Translations under genes and position numbers: made by a program
The notes under the pieces: generated by a model
Databases searched by the model: none
Told to the model about the DNA's origin: nothing
What the model saw: only the letters and a program-made list of their open reading frames with translations
Shown here: positions 20,613 through 22,003 of the stretch, one piece after another
Position numbering within the stretch: position 1 is the first letter of the stretch
Layout: each line of letters begins with the position of its first letter
NCBI GenBank assembly: GCA_051881775.1
Contig: JBJEQN010000017.1
Coordinates: forward strand, 1 to 22,003
Reading direction: 5' to 3'
Source of the DNA: UMGS363 sp051881775
GTDB lineage: Bacteria > Bacillota > Clostridia > Oscillospirales > Ruminococcaceae
DNA length: 22,003 nt

Positions 20613-21830
20613 ATGGCTTACATCAATGAAAATTTCCTTAATCTTAAAGAGAATTATCTTTTTATAGATATTGCCAAGAAGCTGAAGGCTTACCGTGAAG
20701 CAAACCCCGGCAAGGAGCTTATCAGAATGGGTATCGGCGATGTTACCCGTCCGCTTGCGCCTGTTGTTGTTGAGGCAATGAAAAAGGGTGCGGAGGAAAT
20801 GGGTCATCAGGAGACCTTCAGAGGCTACGAGGACAGCGGCAAGGGCTACGATTTTCTGAGAGAAGCGGTTGCAGGATACTATAAGAATGTTATCGGAGCG
20901 GAGGTCGACCCCGACGAGATACTTATCAGCGACGGTGCAAAGAGCGACTGCGGAAATATCGTTGACATTTTCAGCAGCGCAAACAAAGTGCTTATCACAG
21001 ACCCGGCATACCCTGTTTACGTTGATTCCAACACAATGAGCGGCAAGGAGATAATTTACGCTTCTTCAAACGAGGGCAACGGTTTTGCGGCAATGCCCGA
21101 CAAGGACGTTGACTGCGACATTATTTATCTCTGCTCGCCCAACAACCCCACAGGCTCGGTCTACACAAGCGCACAGCTTAAAGAATGGGTGGACTATGCT
21201 CTTTCAAAGGGTGCGATAATCATTTTTGACAGCGCATATGAGGCATTTATCAAGGATAAGTCCTTGCCCAGAAGCATTTTCACCGTTGAGGGTGCGAGAA
21301 AGTGTGCGATCGAGATATGCTCCCTTTCCAAAACTGCAGGCTTTACGGGAACAAGATGCGGCTACACGGTCATTCCCAAGGAGCTGACTGCAAAAACGGC
21401 GGATGGCAAGGAAGTTAGTGTATATAAGATATGGTGCAGACGTCAGGGAAGCAAGTTCAACGGCGTATCATACCCTGTGCAGTGCGCCGCTGCGGCTGTG
21501 TTCACGCCCGAGGGACAGGTGCAGACCCACGAAGCTATCGACTATTATATGGAGAACGCCCGTATTATGTCCGAGACCTGCGAAGAGCTTGGATTGAGCT
21601 ACACCGGCGGCAAGAATTCGCCTTACATCTGGCTCAAGTGCCCCAAGGGAATGTCAAGCTGGGAGTTTTTTGATTACCTGCTTAATGAGATACAGGTGGT
21701 AGGCACTCCGGGAGAGGGCTTCGGTCCCAACGGAAAGGGCTGGTTCAGGCTTACTGCATTCGGAACGAAGGAAAATACTGTTGAAGCTATGAACAGGCTT
21801 AAAAAGCTGCTTAATACAAATAATCAATAA
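20613..21830 (+). CDS. dapL: LL-diaminopimelate aminotransferase
   Basis: This 405-residue fold type I aminotransferase makes LL-diaminopimelate directly from tetrahydrodipicolinate and glutamate, bypassing the acylated intermediates. Motifs are MGIGDVTRPL, FRGYEDSGKGYDFLREAV, the PLP region SDGAKSDCGNI, SPNNPTGSVY, FDSAYEAFI with Asp206 and Tyr209, and Schiff-base Lys240 in SLSKTAGFTGTRCGY. The length and the GYEDS region are specific to DapL rather than general aminotransferases. The ribosome site AAAGGAGA lies eight bases before the ATG. It completes the dapF-dapL pair and is followed by a terminator about 70 bases later. Confidence 0.95.
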   Translation: MAYINENFLNLKENYLFIDIAKKLKAYREANPGKELIRMGIGDVTRPLAPVVVEAMKKGAEEMGHQETFRGYEDSGKGYDFLREAVAGYYKNVIGAEVDPDEILISDGAKSDCGNIVDIFSSANKVLITDPAYPVYVDSNTMSGKEIIYASSNEGNGFAAMPDKDVDCDIIYLCSPNNPTGSVYTSAQLKEWVDYALSKGAIIIFDSAYEAFIKDKSLPRSIFTVEGARKCAIEICSLSKTAGFTGTRCGYTVIPKELTAKTADGKEVSVYKIWCRRQGSKFNGVSYPVQCAAAAVFTPEGQVQTHEAIDYYMENARIMSETCEELGLSYTGGKNSPYIWLKCPKGMSSWEFFDYLLNEIQVVGTPGEGFGPNGKGWFRLTAFGTKENTVEAMNRLKKLLNTNNQ

Positions 21831-21902
21831 AGCTGAGGTTATGCTCGATTTTTTGTACAGTTTTTAATTGGTTATCAGTATAGGTAAAAAGTGTTTTTTT
21901 TC

Positions 21903-21934
21903 AGCCGTCTGTTTTGCAGGCGGCTTTTGCTTTG
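21903..21934 (+). terminator. Intrinsic terminator after dapL
   Basis: AGCCGTCTG (21903-21911) pairs with CAGGCGGCT (21917-21925), with one G-U pair, around a five-base loop. A T-rich tail (TTTGCTTT) follows. It is moderately strong and ends the ANTAR-dapF-dapL transcript. Confidence 0.8.
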
Positions 21935-22003
21935 CGTGGGGTTTGTGGAAAATCGACAAGCTGCGGTGTGGAAAGGCGAAAAAATTGCATTAAACATAAA
22001 AAA

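Overview
The window looks like chromosomal DNA of a low-to-mid GC anaerobic Firmicute of the class Clostridia, most likely a Ruminococcus-type member of the Oscillospiraceae. This is inferred from gene content and not from a marker gene: a V-type ATPase operon, a DUF711/ACT pair, rubrerythrin, the DapL lysine route, an ANTAR regulator and near-consensus vegetative promoters with 17-bp spacers. No rRNA, tRNA, CRISPR array or complete insertion sequence was seen.

Layout. (1) 1-5680, minus strand: an ACT-domain protein and its DUF711 (PFL-like) partner, then V-type ATPase subunits G/H, C, I, K and the start of F, which runs off the left edge. (2) 5681-8767, plus strand: an operon of an Lrp/AsnC regulator, a class I/II aminotransferase and ispE. 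Its promoter overlaps a perfect 16-bp palindrome, and a 173-bp MITE-like element with a CTAA duplication sits in its 5' leader. A 57-base hairpin follows ispE. (3) 8770-10450, minus strand: an AT-rich island with two orphan immunity-like genes and two short remnants that read like HINT (polymorphic toxin) sequence. I interpret it as a decayed toxin/immunity locus. (4) 10533-13016, minus strand: fic-like, uridine kinase-like and rsmI genes. (5) 13119-15604, plus strand: an Mrp/NBP35 ATPase with an N-terminal Cys motif, then a long SHOCT-domain protein with its own promoter and a strong terminator. (6) 15687-16528, plus strand: a Cys-rich small protein and a DUF1492-like phage-type regulator, probably a prophage relic, followed by a second inverted-repeat element at 16539-16686. 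(7) 16709-18881, minus strand: a zinc-ribbon membrane protein and a three-module flavin reductase/rubredoxin/rubrerythrin fusion. (8) 19062-21934, plus strand: an ANTAR regulator with a degenerate receiver domain, then dapF and dapL, closed by a terminator.

How the genes work together. The ATPase genes build an ion-translocating rotary enzyme. dapL and dapF are consecutive steps towards meso-diaminopimelate for peptidoglycan and lysine, and the ANTAR protein is placed to act on that transcript or on others. The rubrerythrin fusion is a self-contained peroxide-reducing electron relay. The accessory material (toxin/immunity relic, phage-like pair, two inverted-repeat elements) lies between otherwise ordinary housekeeping operons.
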